Part shown: piece by piece, positions 34,218 to 42,444 of the stretch
How the letters are laid out: each line of letters starts with the position of its first letter
How positions within the stretch are numbered: the first letter of the stretch is position 1
Assembly (NCBI RefSeq): GCF_002002925.1
Contig: NZ_CP019511.1
Location: forward strand, 1,736,001 to 1,800,000
From: Sphingomonas sp. LM7
Lineage (GTDB): Bacteria; Pseudomonadota; Alphaproteobacteria; Sphingomonadales; Sphingomonadaceae
Direction: 5' to 3'
Length of the DNA stretch: 64,000 bases
The notes under the pieces: model-generated
The model's input: only the letters and a program-made list of their open reading frames with translations
Told to the model about the DNA's origin: nothing
Database searches by the model: none
Translations under genes and position numbers: made by a program

Positions 34218-36995
34218 TCAGAATCCCAGCGTCGCGGACGCGCCCGAGTTGAGTCGAGTCAGCGCCGCCTGATAATTGGCGAGCTGCGCGCTTTCGCGCG
34301 CGGTGGATTGGGTGCCGGTGACGGTGTTCTTGACGCCGTCGACGATCTTGGCCTTGCCCTCATCCCAATATAGCGAGCGATAGGCGGTCTGCGTCATCGA
34401 GATCGCTTCTTCGACCTTTTTCATCGCGACCTTGGCGTTGTCGAGCGTGGCGAGGCTCAGCGCCTCGGTAAGGTCCATCCCGTAATTGCCGCCCGGACGC
34501 ACCTTGGAGGCGCTGCTGGACAGCGTCGCCTGGGTCGCGATCCGCTGCGGCTCGATGCCCAGCTTGGCCAGCGCATCGGTATCGGCGCCGCCGGGGATGA
34601 GCTCCATCTCGTGCCCGGGCTTCATCGTGACGCGCAGCTGCTGGACGCCGTCGACCACGGTCGCGGTCACGGTGCCCTTCGATGCGCCGATCATGCCCTG
34701 CATCCGCGCGGCGATCGTCTTGAGCGTGTCCCCCGCCTCGATGCTGACCTTGCGGATCGCGCCGCTGTCGGCCTTGATCGAGAAGAAGTCGCCGGCGCGC
34801 AGCGTCGTCTGGGTGGTCACCTTTTCCGAGACCGCCGGGTTGATCGTGCCGCGGCCGAAGCCGAGCGCCGAGATCGAGTTCGCGCCGCCGGTGTCCGCGG
34901 CGATGCGGACGGGCTCGGTACGCAGCAGCGCCTGGCCGAACTGGCTGGTATTCTCGATCGCGCCGGTGGCGGCGTCGATCCGCGCGACGAAGCCGTCGGT
35001 CGGCCCGCGACGCGGCGCGGCGAGATCGCCGGTGGTACGGCCGCCGGCATAGAGTTCGTCGCCCATGAAGGCGATGCTATCGACCTGGTCGTCGGCGGCC
35101 GAGCCGAGATAGGTCACGCTCGCGCTGCCCAGCGCGGAATCGATCCGCGCGACGAAGCCGTCGCGGCCGCCGCTCTGCGCATTGACCTGACTGCCGGTGA
35201 CTGCCGCGCTGGTAGCGCCGCCCACGGCGATGCTGCCGTCCGCGGCCACTGCGATCGCGCGGACATCGGCGGTGCCCAGGTCGATGCTGCCCAGATCGGT
35301 CGACAGCGACGACGCGCTCATCTTGCGAACCGATGCATTGCCATCCTGATTGACCACGGCCAGCAGATTGCCGTCCTTGTCCATCGCCAGCGCATTGATC
35401 GAATCATATCCCGCGCCGGCGATCGTGCGCCGCTCGGCGAGCTTGCCGGTGGCGTCGATGCGCGCGACGAAGGCATCGCCATTGCCGCTCGCGGTACGTC
35501 CGCCGACATAGACCGAGCCATCGGCGCCGACCGTCACGGCCTTCGCCGCATCGGTGCCGGCCGAGCGGACCACGGTGGAGAATTTCTCGTCACCGTTCGC
35601 GGCATATTTGGCGACGACCATGTCGCCGTCCGCCGAGGTCACGCCGTTGAAGCTGCCAGTGACGGTGCCCGCCACGACGATGCTGCCGTCCGCGCCGATC
35701 GACACCGCAGCGCCGGTCGAGGAACCGCTGGCGCCCAGGCTGCGCTGCCATACGACCTTGCCCGCCCCGTCCATCTTGGTCAGGAACAGGTTGTTGTCGC
35801 CGTCGGACTTGTTGGCGCCCAGATCGCCCGAAGTGGTGCCGACGACATAGCTGTTGCCCTGCGCGTCGGTGACGACGGCGGCGGCATCGGTGCTGGCGTA
35901 GACGTTGCTGGTCTTGGTGGTGTTGGTCTTGATCTTGCCGTCCATGTCGGTGGACGTGGTGGTGACCGTAGTGGTCTTGCCCGCCAGCGTGTTCTGCGCG
36001 GTGCCGTCGCGGTCCAGCGCGGCGATCGTTCCCATCGACACGCGGGTATTGCTGCCCTCCGGATCGTTGAAGCGGAACACTTGGGTCGCGGTGGGCGCGT
36101 CGAGCGCGGTCTGGCCGCTGGCGACGACCAGCGAATCCTTCGCGCCGACCTGGTCGAGCGAAACCTGTTCCATGCCGTCGGGCGTCTCGAGCTTCATCGC
36201 CCATTTGCCGCCGCTGTAGGACGGCTCGAAACGCGCGGACCAGCGCGTGACCGGTTCGCCCTTGGCGTCGAGCTGCGGCGTCCCGTCGGATTTGTAGATT
36301 ACAGTCGAGCTGATCGCGCTGTTGAGCTGCGACGTCACCGAATCGAGCGTCGGCGGCTGGGGGCCCTGCGAAAGATCGACGGTGAAGGTCTCGGTCAGCG
36401 TCCCGCGGTTAAGCTTGATGCTGAACTGCTCTTGCCCAGTCAGATTGGGGATCGGATCGGTGCGCTTGGAAACCAGCGGCTTGCCGCCGACTTCATAGGC
36501 GGCGCTCGCGCCGAGCTTGCTCGACTGGGCAGTCGAGCTCGGCTTGCCGAAGGAAAGGTTGACCTTGTCCGACGGTGCGGTGGTCAGATAGCCCTGCAGG
36601 TCGGTCAGCCCTTTGGCGAAGGCCTTCTCATACTGCGCGCGCTGTGCGCTGGTCGCAGTCTTGACGGTAGCCGCCTCGGCCAGCAGCCGCAGCTTCTCGA
36701 GCGCCTTGTAGGCAGTGAAGCTGGTCTTGATGTCGTCGGGCAGGATCGCGGTGCTGCTGCTCGTCTTGTCTACGATCGTCTTCGACGCCAGGATCGATGC
36801 GATCTGCGACGAGATAGACGTGTTTCCGGCCGGCTCCTTCCAGGGCGGCGTCGTCTCGGGAAGCGTGAACTGGGCCTTTGCGATACGCACGGCCTTGCTG
36901 TCGAACGCGATGGTGCTCGTCGCCAGCGAGAAGACCGAGGAGTCTCCCGTCAACAAGCTTAACCCCATCAGACTTCCGGAAAAATTAACTGACAT
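34218..36995 (-). CDS. Large beta-propeller protein with flagellin-like motifs (possible FlaEY homologue)
   Basis: This 925-residue protein has no clear signal peptide. Residues about 1-200 are helical and Ser/Thr-rich. Residues about 360-660 carry SBBP-type propeller repeats (AVVTDAQGNSYVVGTTSGD, SIGADGSIVVAGTVTGSF, TVGADGSVYVGGRTASG). After that comes a Flagellin_IN-like segment (DTLKTIAARMQGMIG, LRVTMKPGHEMELI) and a helical end with NYQAALTRLNSGASATLGF. Such an axial-type tail suggests export by the flagellar apparatus. Caulobacter FlaEY is a similarly large protein affecting flagellin; I cannot confirm homology. flgB follows five bases downstream. Confidence 0.6.
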   Translation of the reverse strand: MSVNFSGSLMGLSLLTGDSSVFSLATSTIAFDSKAVRIAKAQFTLPETTPPWKEPAGNTSISSQIASILASKTIVDKTSSSTAILPDDIKTSFTAYKALEKLRLLAEAATVKTATSAQRAQYEKAFAKGLTDLQGYLTTAPSDKVNLSFGKPSSTAQSSKLGASAAYEVGGKPLVSKRTDPIPNLTGQEQFSIKLNRGTLTETFTVDLSQGPQPPTLDSVTSQLNSAISSTVIYKSDGTPQLDAKGEPVTRWSARFEPSYSGGKWAMKLETPDGMEQVSLDQVGAKDSLVVASGQTALDAPTATQVFRFNDPEGSNTRVSMGTIAALDRDGTAQNTLAGKTTTVTTTSTDMDGKIKTNTTKTSNVYASTDAAAVVTDAQGNSYVVGTTSGDLGANKSDGDNNLFLTKMDGAGKVVWQRSLGASGSSTGAAVSIGADGSIVVAGTVTGSFNGVTSADGDMVVAKYAANGDEKFSTVVRSAGTDAAKAVTVGADGSVYVGGRTASGNGDAFVARIDATGKLAERRTIAGAGYDSINALAMDKDGNLLAVVNQDGNASVRKMSASSLSTDLGSIDLGTADVRAIAVAADGSIAVGGATSAAVTGSQVNAQSGGRDGFVARIDSALGSASVTYLGSAADDQVDSIAFMGDELYAGGRTTGDLAAPRRGPTDGFVARIDAATGAIENTSQFGQALLRTEPVRIAADTGGANSISALGFGRGTINPAVSEKVTTQTTLRAGDFFSIKADSGAIRKVSIEAGDTLKTIAARMQGMIGASKGTVTATVVDGVQQLRVTMKPGHEMELIPGGADTDALAKLGIEPQRIATQATLSSSASKVRPGGNYGMDLTEALSLATLDNAKVAMKKVEEAISMTQTAYRSLYWDEGKAKIVDGVKNTVTGTQSTARESAQLANYQAALTRLNSGASATLGF

Positions 36996-37021
36996 AGCGA
37001 CCGCACCTATCCCCCATGCTC

Positions 37022-37055
37022 CTATAATAGACGGGAGAGCGCACCTTCCGTGCGC
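37022..37055 (+). promoter_or_regulatory. CTATAAT box and leader hairpin before fliG
   Basis: TCCTATAATAG (box 37022-37028) lies between the divergent propeller gene and fliG. The sequence is near-symmetric, so it could serve both directions. A leader hairpin follows at 37039-37055 (GCGCAC-CTTCC-GTGCGC). A weak ftr-like CCGGAAAAATTAAC lies upstream near 36977. Confidence 0.5.
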
Positions 37056-37085
37056 TTACGTGCATTTTTCTGTGAGGGGTCCAGA

Positions 37086-38120
37086 ATGAGCCTGATGGCG
37101 CCGATTGCCGAGCCGGTCGAACTCAAGCGCTACAGCGGTCCGCAGCGTGCAGCTGCGCTGATGCTGGCGCTGGGCAAGCAGCACGGCGCTCCGATCTGGG
37201 AGCAGCTGACCACCGACGAGATCAAGGAGCTTTCCTCGACGATCGCCGGTCTCGGCCGCATTCCGTCGCAGGTCGTCGAGCATCTGCTTGTCCAGTTCAC
37301 CGGCGAGATCGCCAGCATGGCGTCGATGCACGGCAGCTACGAGACCACCGAGCGCCTGCTCGCCGGCATCCTGCCGAACGAGAAGGTGAAGGAGATCATG
37401 GAGGACATCCGTGGTCCTTCGGGCCGCACGATGTGGGACAAGCTGTCCAACGTTAGCGAGTCCGTCCTCGCCGGCGCGCTCAAGCACGAATATCCGCAGA
37501 CCGTCGCGGTCATCCTGTCGAAGCTGCGCCCCGATCACGCCGCGCGCGTCATCGCCGAGCTGCCGCGCGAATTCTCGGTCGATGTCGTCATGCGCATGCT
37601 GCGCATGGAAACTGTCCAGAAGGACGTGATCAACCAGGTCGAAGCGACGCTCAAGAGCGAGTTCATGACCAATCTCTCGCGTTCGCAGAAGCGCGATCCG
37701 CACGAGGCGATGGCCGAGCTGTTCAACTCGCTCGACCGTTCGACCGAGGAAGCGATGCTCACCGCGCTCGACAACAAGGCGCCCGACAGCGCCGAGCGTA
37801 TCCGCGCGCTGATGTTCACCTTCGAGGATCTGTCGAACCTGCTGCCGGCGGCCATTTCGGTCATCGTCCGCAACGCCGACAAACGCGAGATGGCGCTGGC
37901 GCTAAAGGGCGCCCCGGATCAGCTCAAGCAGATGTTCTTCGGTGCGATGACCGAGCGCGCAGCCAAGCTGATGCGCGAGGACATGGCGGCAATGGGTCCG
38001 ATCCGCGCACGCGATTGCGAAGAGGCCCAGTCGGCACTCGTCCGCCTCGCCAAGAGCCTTGCCGATCGCGGCGAGATCCTGCTTGTCGATCCCAAGTCCG
38101 ACGATGCGATGATCATCTGA
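37086..38120 (+). CDS. fliG: Flagellar motor switch protein FliG
   Basis: ATG 37086 with TGAGGGGT upstream gives 344 residues. FliG signatures are present: YSGPQRAAALMLALGKQHGA, EYPQTVAVILSKLRPDHAAR, LPREFSVDVVMRML, and a C-terminal torque helix region with RALMFTFEDLSNL and NADKREMALALKGA. It joins FliF to FliM and contacts MotA. It heads a short fliG-fliH operon. Confidence 0.96.
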   Translation: MSLMAPIAEPVELKRYSGPQRAAALMLALGKQHGAPIWEQLTTDEIKELSSTIAGLGRIPSQVVEHLLVQFTGEIASMASMHGSYETTERLLAGILPNEKVKEIMEDIRGPSGRTMWDKLSNVSESVLAGALKHEYPQTVAVILSKLRPDHAARVIAELPREFSVDVVMRMLRMETVQKDVINQVEATLKSEFMTNLSRSQKRDPHEAMAELFNSLDRSTEEAMLTALDNKAPDSAERIRALMFTFEDLSNLLPAAISVIVRNADKREMALALKGAPDQLKQMFFGAMTERAAKLMREDMAAMGPIRARDCEEAQSALVRLAKSLADRGEILLVDPKSDDAMII

Positions 38121-38121
38121 T

Positions 38122-38796
38122 ATGACCATGGCCTTCCAGACCGTCGAGCGTTTCGCTTTCGACCGCATCTTCTCGACTCCGGCGAGCGAGAGCGCGACCA
38201 TCCCGAGCGGCGACATGCTGCTCGAGATTTCCGCACTTCGCGCCGAACTCGCGCTGCTTCGCTCGGATATCGACGCACAGGTCAATCTCGCCCGCGCCGA
38301 AGCGTTCGAGGCCGGGCTCGCCCAGGCCCGCGCCGAGCGCGACGTCGCGCTGCTGAGCGCAGTCGATGCGCTGCACGCAGGAATCGAGGCGCTTGATGAT
38401 CGCTTTGAAGACGTATCCAAGCGCGTGACCGGCGAAGCTGCCGAAATCGCCCTCGCCGCCGCCGACATGATCGCCGGCCGCGCGATCGAGGCAGTGCCCG
38501 CCGAGACAATCGACGCGGCAATCGGCCGCGCGCTTAGCCAGGTCGCCCGCGGCACCGAGCTCGAAATCCGCGTTCATCCCGATCTGATCGAGGCGATCGA
38601 AGGCCGTATCGCCGATCGTCAGGCAAAGGACCGCCGCAAGCTCAACCTCACCGTGATCGGCGACGTGACGATTGCGATCGGCGACGCGCTGATCGGCTGG
38701 GAACAAGGCGGCCTCGCCCTCGACGCCACCGCCCGACGCCAGGCAGTGATGGAAGAGCTCGAAACCCTGTTGCCGAGCCCCGCTGGCGCGAACTGA
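38122..38796 (+). CDS. fliH: FliH-type regulator of the export ATPase (FlbE-like)
   Basis: This 224-residue protein starts one base after fliG. The middle is a long helix rich in Ala and Glu (QVNLARAEAFEAGLAQARAE), and the C-terminal domain reads LSQVARGTELEIRVHPDLIEAIEGR and DALIGWEQGGLALD, as in FliH. It should tether the FliI ATPase to FliN; fliI itself is not in the window. In Caulobacter the equivalent gene, flbE, lies in the fliF operon. Confidence 0.85.
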   Translation: MTMAFQTVERFAFDRIFSTPASESATIPSGDMLLEISALRAELALLRSDIDAQVNLARAEAFEAGLAQARAERDVALLSAVDALHAGIEALDDRFEDVSKRVTGEAAEIALAAADMIAGRAIEAVPAETIDAAIGRALSQVARGTELEIRVHPDLIEAIEGRIADRQAKDRRKLNLTVIGDVTIAIGDALIGWEQGGLALDATARRQAVMEELETLLPSPAGAN

Positions 38797-38803
38797 GTAA
38801 TCC

Positions 38804-38936
38804 TGGAGGAGCCGCGCCGCAGGCGCGGTCTCCGCATGCTGACAGGGACAACGCCGCAATGCGGCGCCCCTCCACCACGCCCTGCGGGCGCGGTCCCCTC
38901 CTCGAGCCAGCTCGGGGAGGATTTTTCGTACCTGAG
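38804..38936. repeat. REP-like palindromic cluster between fliH and fliF
   Basis: Several GC hairpins follow one another: CCGCGCC/GGCGCGG, a GCCGCAATGCGGC stem, and finally CTCGAGCCAGCTCGGG inside CCTC/GAGG ends followed by ATTTTT. The arrangement is like sphingomonad REP clusters. The last hairpin with its T run could terminate fliG-fliH. Confidence 0.6.
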
Positions 38937-38955
38937 CGCACCTCCGCAAACGCCA

Positions 38956-38990
38956 CTAGGCAAAAAATTCCCACCCGGCACAAACTGCCG
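38956..38990. promoter_or_regulatory. Double ftr-like site upstream of fliF
   Basis: CTAGGCAAAAAATTCCC (38956-38972) is a degenerate copy. CCCGGCACAAACTGCCG (38974-38990) matches the remembered Caulobacter ftr pattern fully. They are adjacent and end 12 bases before the CTATAAT box. In Caulobacter FlbD represses fliF through such a site, and here flbD is in this operon. Confidence 0.7.
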
Positions 38991-39002
38991 CCCGCCACCC
39001 CT

Positions 39003-39035
39003 CTATAATTCAATTATGGAGGCATTTCCGCCTCC
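39003..39035 (+). promoter_or_regulatory. CTATAAT box and leader hairpin of fliF-fliN-flbD
   Basis: The box is at 39003-39009, 50 bases before the fliF TTG start. A hairpin follows at 39018-39035 (GGAGGC-ATTTCC-GCCTCC). The GGAGG in its left arm looks like a ribosome site but is too far from the start to act directly. Confidence 0.55.
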
Positions 39036-39059
39036 GCAGGTCGACACCACGGGGCGGCA

Positions 39060-40679
39060 TTGGAAGCGATCAAGAAATTTGCCGGGCAGCTTGGCCCAAA
39101 GCGGCTGATGCTGATGGGCGGAGTGGCGTTCGCGCTTCTCGCCGCGCTCGCGTTCGTCGCGACGCGCGGTTCCGATCCGCAGATGGGGTTCCTCTATACG
39201 GATCTCGATCCGGCGGCCGCGGCGACGATCACCGAGAAGCTCAAGGCGCAGAACGTCGAGTATAAGCTCTCGGCCGACGGCAGCTCGGTGATGGCCCCGC
39301 AGGACAAGCTGGCCGAGCTCCGCATGAGCCTCGCCGGCGAGAAACTCGGCGGCAAGATCGGCTATGAAGTGCTCGACGAGGAGCAGCCCTTCGGCGTCTC
39401 CGCCAGCCGCGCCAAGATGAACGAGACACGCGCCGTCGAAGGCGAGCTCTCCAAGTCGATCCAGACCATTCAGAACGTCAGCGCCGCACGCGTCCATATC
39501 GTGATGCCCGAACGCGCGATGTTCGCCGCCGAGAGCCGCAAGGCCACCGCCGCGGTGACCGTCAAGACCAAGGGGCGCCTCTCGTCCGAGATGATCGCCT
39601 CGATCCGCTACCTCGTCTCCTCCTCGGTTCCGGAGCTCTCGCCTGAATCCGTCTCAGTCGTCGACCAGACCGGCGCCCTGCTCGCCCGTGCCGGCGAAGC
39701 CGGTTCGGCCGGCGGCGCCGACGCCGATGAACGCCAGCAGGCCGTTGAGGCAAAGCTGCGCGAGGAAGTCGAATCGCTGCTCGAGCCGATCGTCGGCCAA
39801 GGCAAGGTCCGCGCCGAGGTTTCCGCGCAGATCGACCGCGACCAGACCCGCGAGGAATCGAACGTGTTCGATCCCGACAAGCAGGTCATCTCGCGCCAGG
39901 TCAGCGTCGAGAATGGCGAGCAGAACAGCGAGCAGGACTCCGGTCCGCAGACCGCGACCGTCGCCAACCAGATGCCCGATGCGCAGGCACAGGCCCCGGG
40001 CGCCCCGGGCGCCGGCAAGCAGTCGCGCAGCAACCAGAATTCCGAAGACACCACCTACGACAACAGCTCGACCAAGACGGTCACGCTGCGCGGTCCCGGC
40101 AAGGTCACCCGCCTCACCGTCGCGGTGATGGTCGATGGCGGCGAAAAGGGCCTGCCCCAGCCGCAGATGCAGCGCCTCCAGCGCCTAGTCGAGAACGCCG
40201 TCGGCCTCGATGCCGAGCGTGGCGACAGCGTTGTGGTCGAGAGCATGCGCTTCGCCAACGACGACAGCCTGGCGGACAAGGAATCGGGCATCTTTTCGAC
40301 GCTGCCGATGGACCGGATCTGGGGCTTGCTGCAGATCGTCATCATCGGCGTGGTCGGCCTGATCGCCCTGCGCATGATCAAGCCCAAGATCGCGCCGCAG
40401 TCCGAAATGCCCGCACTCCCAGGCCCGGCCGGCGAAATCCCGATCACCGGCCAGTCGCCCGAGATGCTCGCCCTCGCCGAACGCGCCGCCGACGGCGACG
40501 AAGAAGCGATGAAGCAGCTCGAATCGATGAACGCCGACCAGCCTCTGCTCGATCAGGAGATCGCGCTCGCCCAGGTCGACGGCCGCATCAAGCTCTCCGC
40601 CCTCAAGCGCATTGGCGATGCGATCCATGCGAGCCCGCCCGAAGCGGCCTCCGTGATCCGCCAATGGATGAACACGTAA
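39060..40679 (+). CDS. fliF: Flagellar MS-ring protein FliF
   Basis: TTG 39060 with GGGGCGG upstream gives 539 residues. It has an N-terminal membrane helix (LMLMGGVAFALLAALAFVA), then YTDLDPAAAATITEKLKAQN and the ring-building domains (GYEVLDEEQPFGVS, ELSKSIQTIQNVSAARVHIV). A second helix near WGLLQIVIIGVVGLIAL precedes the C-terminal FliG-binding tail (PPEAASVIRQWM). It forms the inner-membrane ring that starts assembly. The rare start codon may limit expression. Confidence 0.96.
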   Translation: MEAIKKFAGQLGPKRLMLMGGVAFALLAALAFVATRGSDPQMGFLYTDLDPAAAATITEKLKAQNVEYKLSADGSSVMAPQDKLAELRMSLAGEKLGGKIGYEVLDEEQPFGVSASRAKMNETRAVEGELSKSIQTIQNVSAARVHIVMPERAMFAAESRKATAAVTVKTKGRLSSEMIASIRYLVSSSVPELSPESVSVVDQTGALLARAGEAGSAGGADADERQQAVEAKLREEVESLLEPIVGQGKVRAEVSAQIDRDQTREESNVFDPDKQVISRQVSVENGEQNSEQDSGPQTATVANQMPDAQAQAPGAPGAGKQSRSNQNSEDTTYDNSSTKTVTLRGPGKVTRLTVAVMVDGGEKGLPQPQMQRLQRLVENAVGLDAERGDSVVVESMRFANDDSLADKESGIFSTLPMDRIWGLLQIVIIGVVGLIALRMIKPKIAPQSEMPALPGPAGEIPITGQSPEMLALAERAADGDEEAMKQLESMNADQPLLDQEIALAQVDGRIKLSALKRIGDAIHASPPEAASVIRQWMNT

Positions 40680-40683
40680 GGAT

Positions 40684-41040
40684 ATGACGATGAACATCGA
40701 ACCCCACGACATCATCCCCGCCGACGCCAACGACGCAAGCGGCCCCGTGTTCGAAGACTTCGAACCCTTCCCCGGCACCGAGCAGGCGCCGATTGGCTCG
40801 GAAGGCCTCGAGGCCGTCCACGACGTGCCGGTCAAGGTCCAGGCAGTTCTCGGCCGGGCGCGCATGCCCGTCGGTGAGTTGCTCCATCTGACCTCGGGCA
40901 CGGTGGTCGAGCTCGACCGCCGCGTCGGCGAGCCGGTCGACATCTTCGTCAACGATCGCCTGATCGCCCGCGGCGAAGTCGTGCTGATCGATAACGCACT
41001 GGGCGTGACCCTCACCGAAATCGTTCGTCAGGACCGTTGA
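40684..41040 (+). CDS. fliN: FliN switch protein (118-residue copy)
   Basis: An acidic N-terminal extension (about 45 residues) precedes the SpoA domain: VPVKVQAVLGRARMPVGELL and GEPVDIFVNDRLIARGEVVL. ATG 40690 is an alternative start. It lies four bases after fliF and overlaps flbD by one base, the same order as in the Caulobacter fliF operon. A shorter FliN is at 24197. Confidence 0.93.
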   Translation: MTMNIEPHDIIPADANDASGPVFEDFEPFPGTEQAPIGSEGLEAVHDVPVKVQAVLGRARMPVGELLHLTSGTVVELDRRVGEPVDIFVNDRLIARGEVVLIDNALGVTLTEIVRQDR

Positions 41041-42374
41041 TGCCGAATACCATCCGAATGATCCTGGTCGGTGCGCCTGGCGGCGAATTCCGCCGCGCGG
41101 CCGAACTGGCCCGCGACGCCGGCGCCGCCGTGTCGATGGCCGACACGCCGGAACAGGCGCTCGATCTGCTCCGCGAAGGCGGCGGCGACATGGTGATGAT
41201 CGATGTCGACGCCGACATCGCCGGCTTCATGGCCAGCCTGCGCGCCGAACGCTTCACCATTCCCGTGCTCGCCTGCGGCATCCAGGCTTCGGCCGAGCGC
41301 GCCGTCGCTGCGATCCGTGCCGGCGCCCGTGACTATGTTCCCCTACCCCCGCAGCGCGAGCTGATCGCCGCGGCGATCGCGTCGGTGATCGAGCACAAGG
41401 CACCGGTTCGCATTGGCGACCATCCGGCCCTCGCCCGCGCGCTGTCGCTGGCGACCGCCGTCGCGCCGACCGCTGCGCCCGTCCTCGTCACCGGCGAGAC
41501 CGGCAGCGGCAAGGAAGTCATGGCCCGCGCGATCCACGAGGCCTCGGGCCGCGCGAATCCGCTCCACGTCGTCGAATGCGCCGGCGTCGGCGCAGACGTG
41601 CTCGAATCCGAGCTGTTCGGACACGAAGCCGGCGCGTTCCCCGGCGCCGTCGCCCGCCGCATCGGCCGGCTCGAAAAGGCCGGACAAGGCACGATCTTCC
41701 TGCGCGAAGTCGGCAAGCTCGCGCCTGCCACCCAGGCGCGGCTGTTCGAAGCCCTTCAGCAGCAGCGCTTCTACCGTATCGGTGGCGAAGAAATCGTGCC
41801 GTTCCACGCGCGGCTGATCGCATCGACCAGCATGGACCTCGAAGCTGCAGTCAACGCCGGAAGCTTTCGCGCCGACCTGCTCATCCGCCTCGGCCTCGTC
41901 CGCGTCGAAGTGCCGCCGCTCCGCGCGCGCGGGGGTGACCTGGCGCAGCTCGCCCAGCATTTCGCTGCGCAGCTAGCCATCTCCGATGGCGTTCCCGCGC
42001 GCCCGTTCAGCGAAGCCGCGCTGGTGCTGGTCTCGCGCTATGCATGGCCGGGCAATATCCGCGAGCTGGAGGATTGCATCCACCGCGCGGTTCTGCTCGC
42101 GCAGGGCCCGGCGATCGAGCCGGACGACCTCGTCCGCTCGGACGGCACGCGCCTGCTCGATCTCGAGCTCGCCGAGCCCGGCGGCCTGCAGATCGAGAGT
42201 CTGGTCGGCCGCACCGTCGAGGAAGTCGAGCGCGAGCTGATCCTCCAGACGCTGACGCGCTGCCACGGCAACCGCACCTCGGCGTCGAGCATCCTCGGCA
42301 TCTCGGTCCGGACGATGCGCAACAAGCTGCGCACCTTCATCGAAGCCGGCATCGCGGTCGCCCCCGCGCCGTAG
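41040..42374 (+). CDS. flbD: FlbD-like NtrC-family flagellar regulator with altered ATPase motifs
   Basis: ATG 41040 overlaps the fliN stop (444 aa). Residues 1-117 resemble a receiver but lack the acidic pair (ILVGAPGGE). The AAA+ domain has Walker A GETGSGKE at 152-159. The GAFTGA loop reads GAFPGA at 198-203 (Pro201 replaces Thr). Walker B reads IFLREVG, with Arg222 where Asp is expected. FRADLLIRL keeps arginine-finger-like residues. A Fis-type helix-turn-helix ends the protein (HGNRTSASSILGISVRTMRNKL). In Caulobacter FlbD activates class III and represses fliF at ftr sites. The altered motifs argue against normal sigma-54 activation here. Confidence 0.88.
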   Translation: MPNTIRMILVGAPGGEFRRAAELARDAGAAVSMADTPEQALDLLREGGGDMVMIDVDADIAGFMASLRAERFTIPVLACGIQASAERAVAAIRAGARDYVPLPPQRELIAAAIASVIEHKAPVRIGDHPALARALSLATAVAPTAAPVLVTGETGSGKEVMARAIHEASGRANPLHVVECAGVGADVLESELFGHEAGAFPGAVARRIGRLEKAGQGTIFLREVGKLAPATQARLFEALQQQRFYRIGGEEIVPFHARLIASTSMDLEAAVNAGSFRADLLIRLGLVRVEVPPLRARGGDLAQLAQHFAAQLAISDGVPARPFSEAALVLVSRYAWPGNIRELEDCIHRAVLLAQGPAIEPDDLVRSDGTRLLDLELAEPGGLQIESLVGRTVEEVERELILQTLTRCHGNRTSASSILGISVRTMRNKLRTFIEAGIAVAPAP

Positions 42375-42444
42375 TTTCCCGAGATTTACCAAAATCCTCC
42401 CGACCGACAGGGAGGCGCCGTCATCAGGTTACAGGGACCGATAG

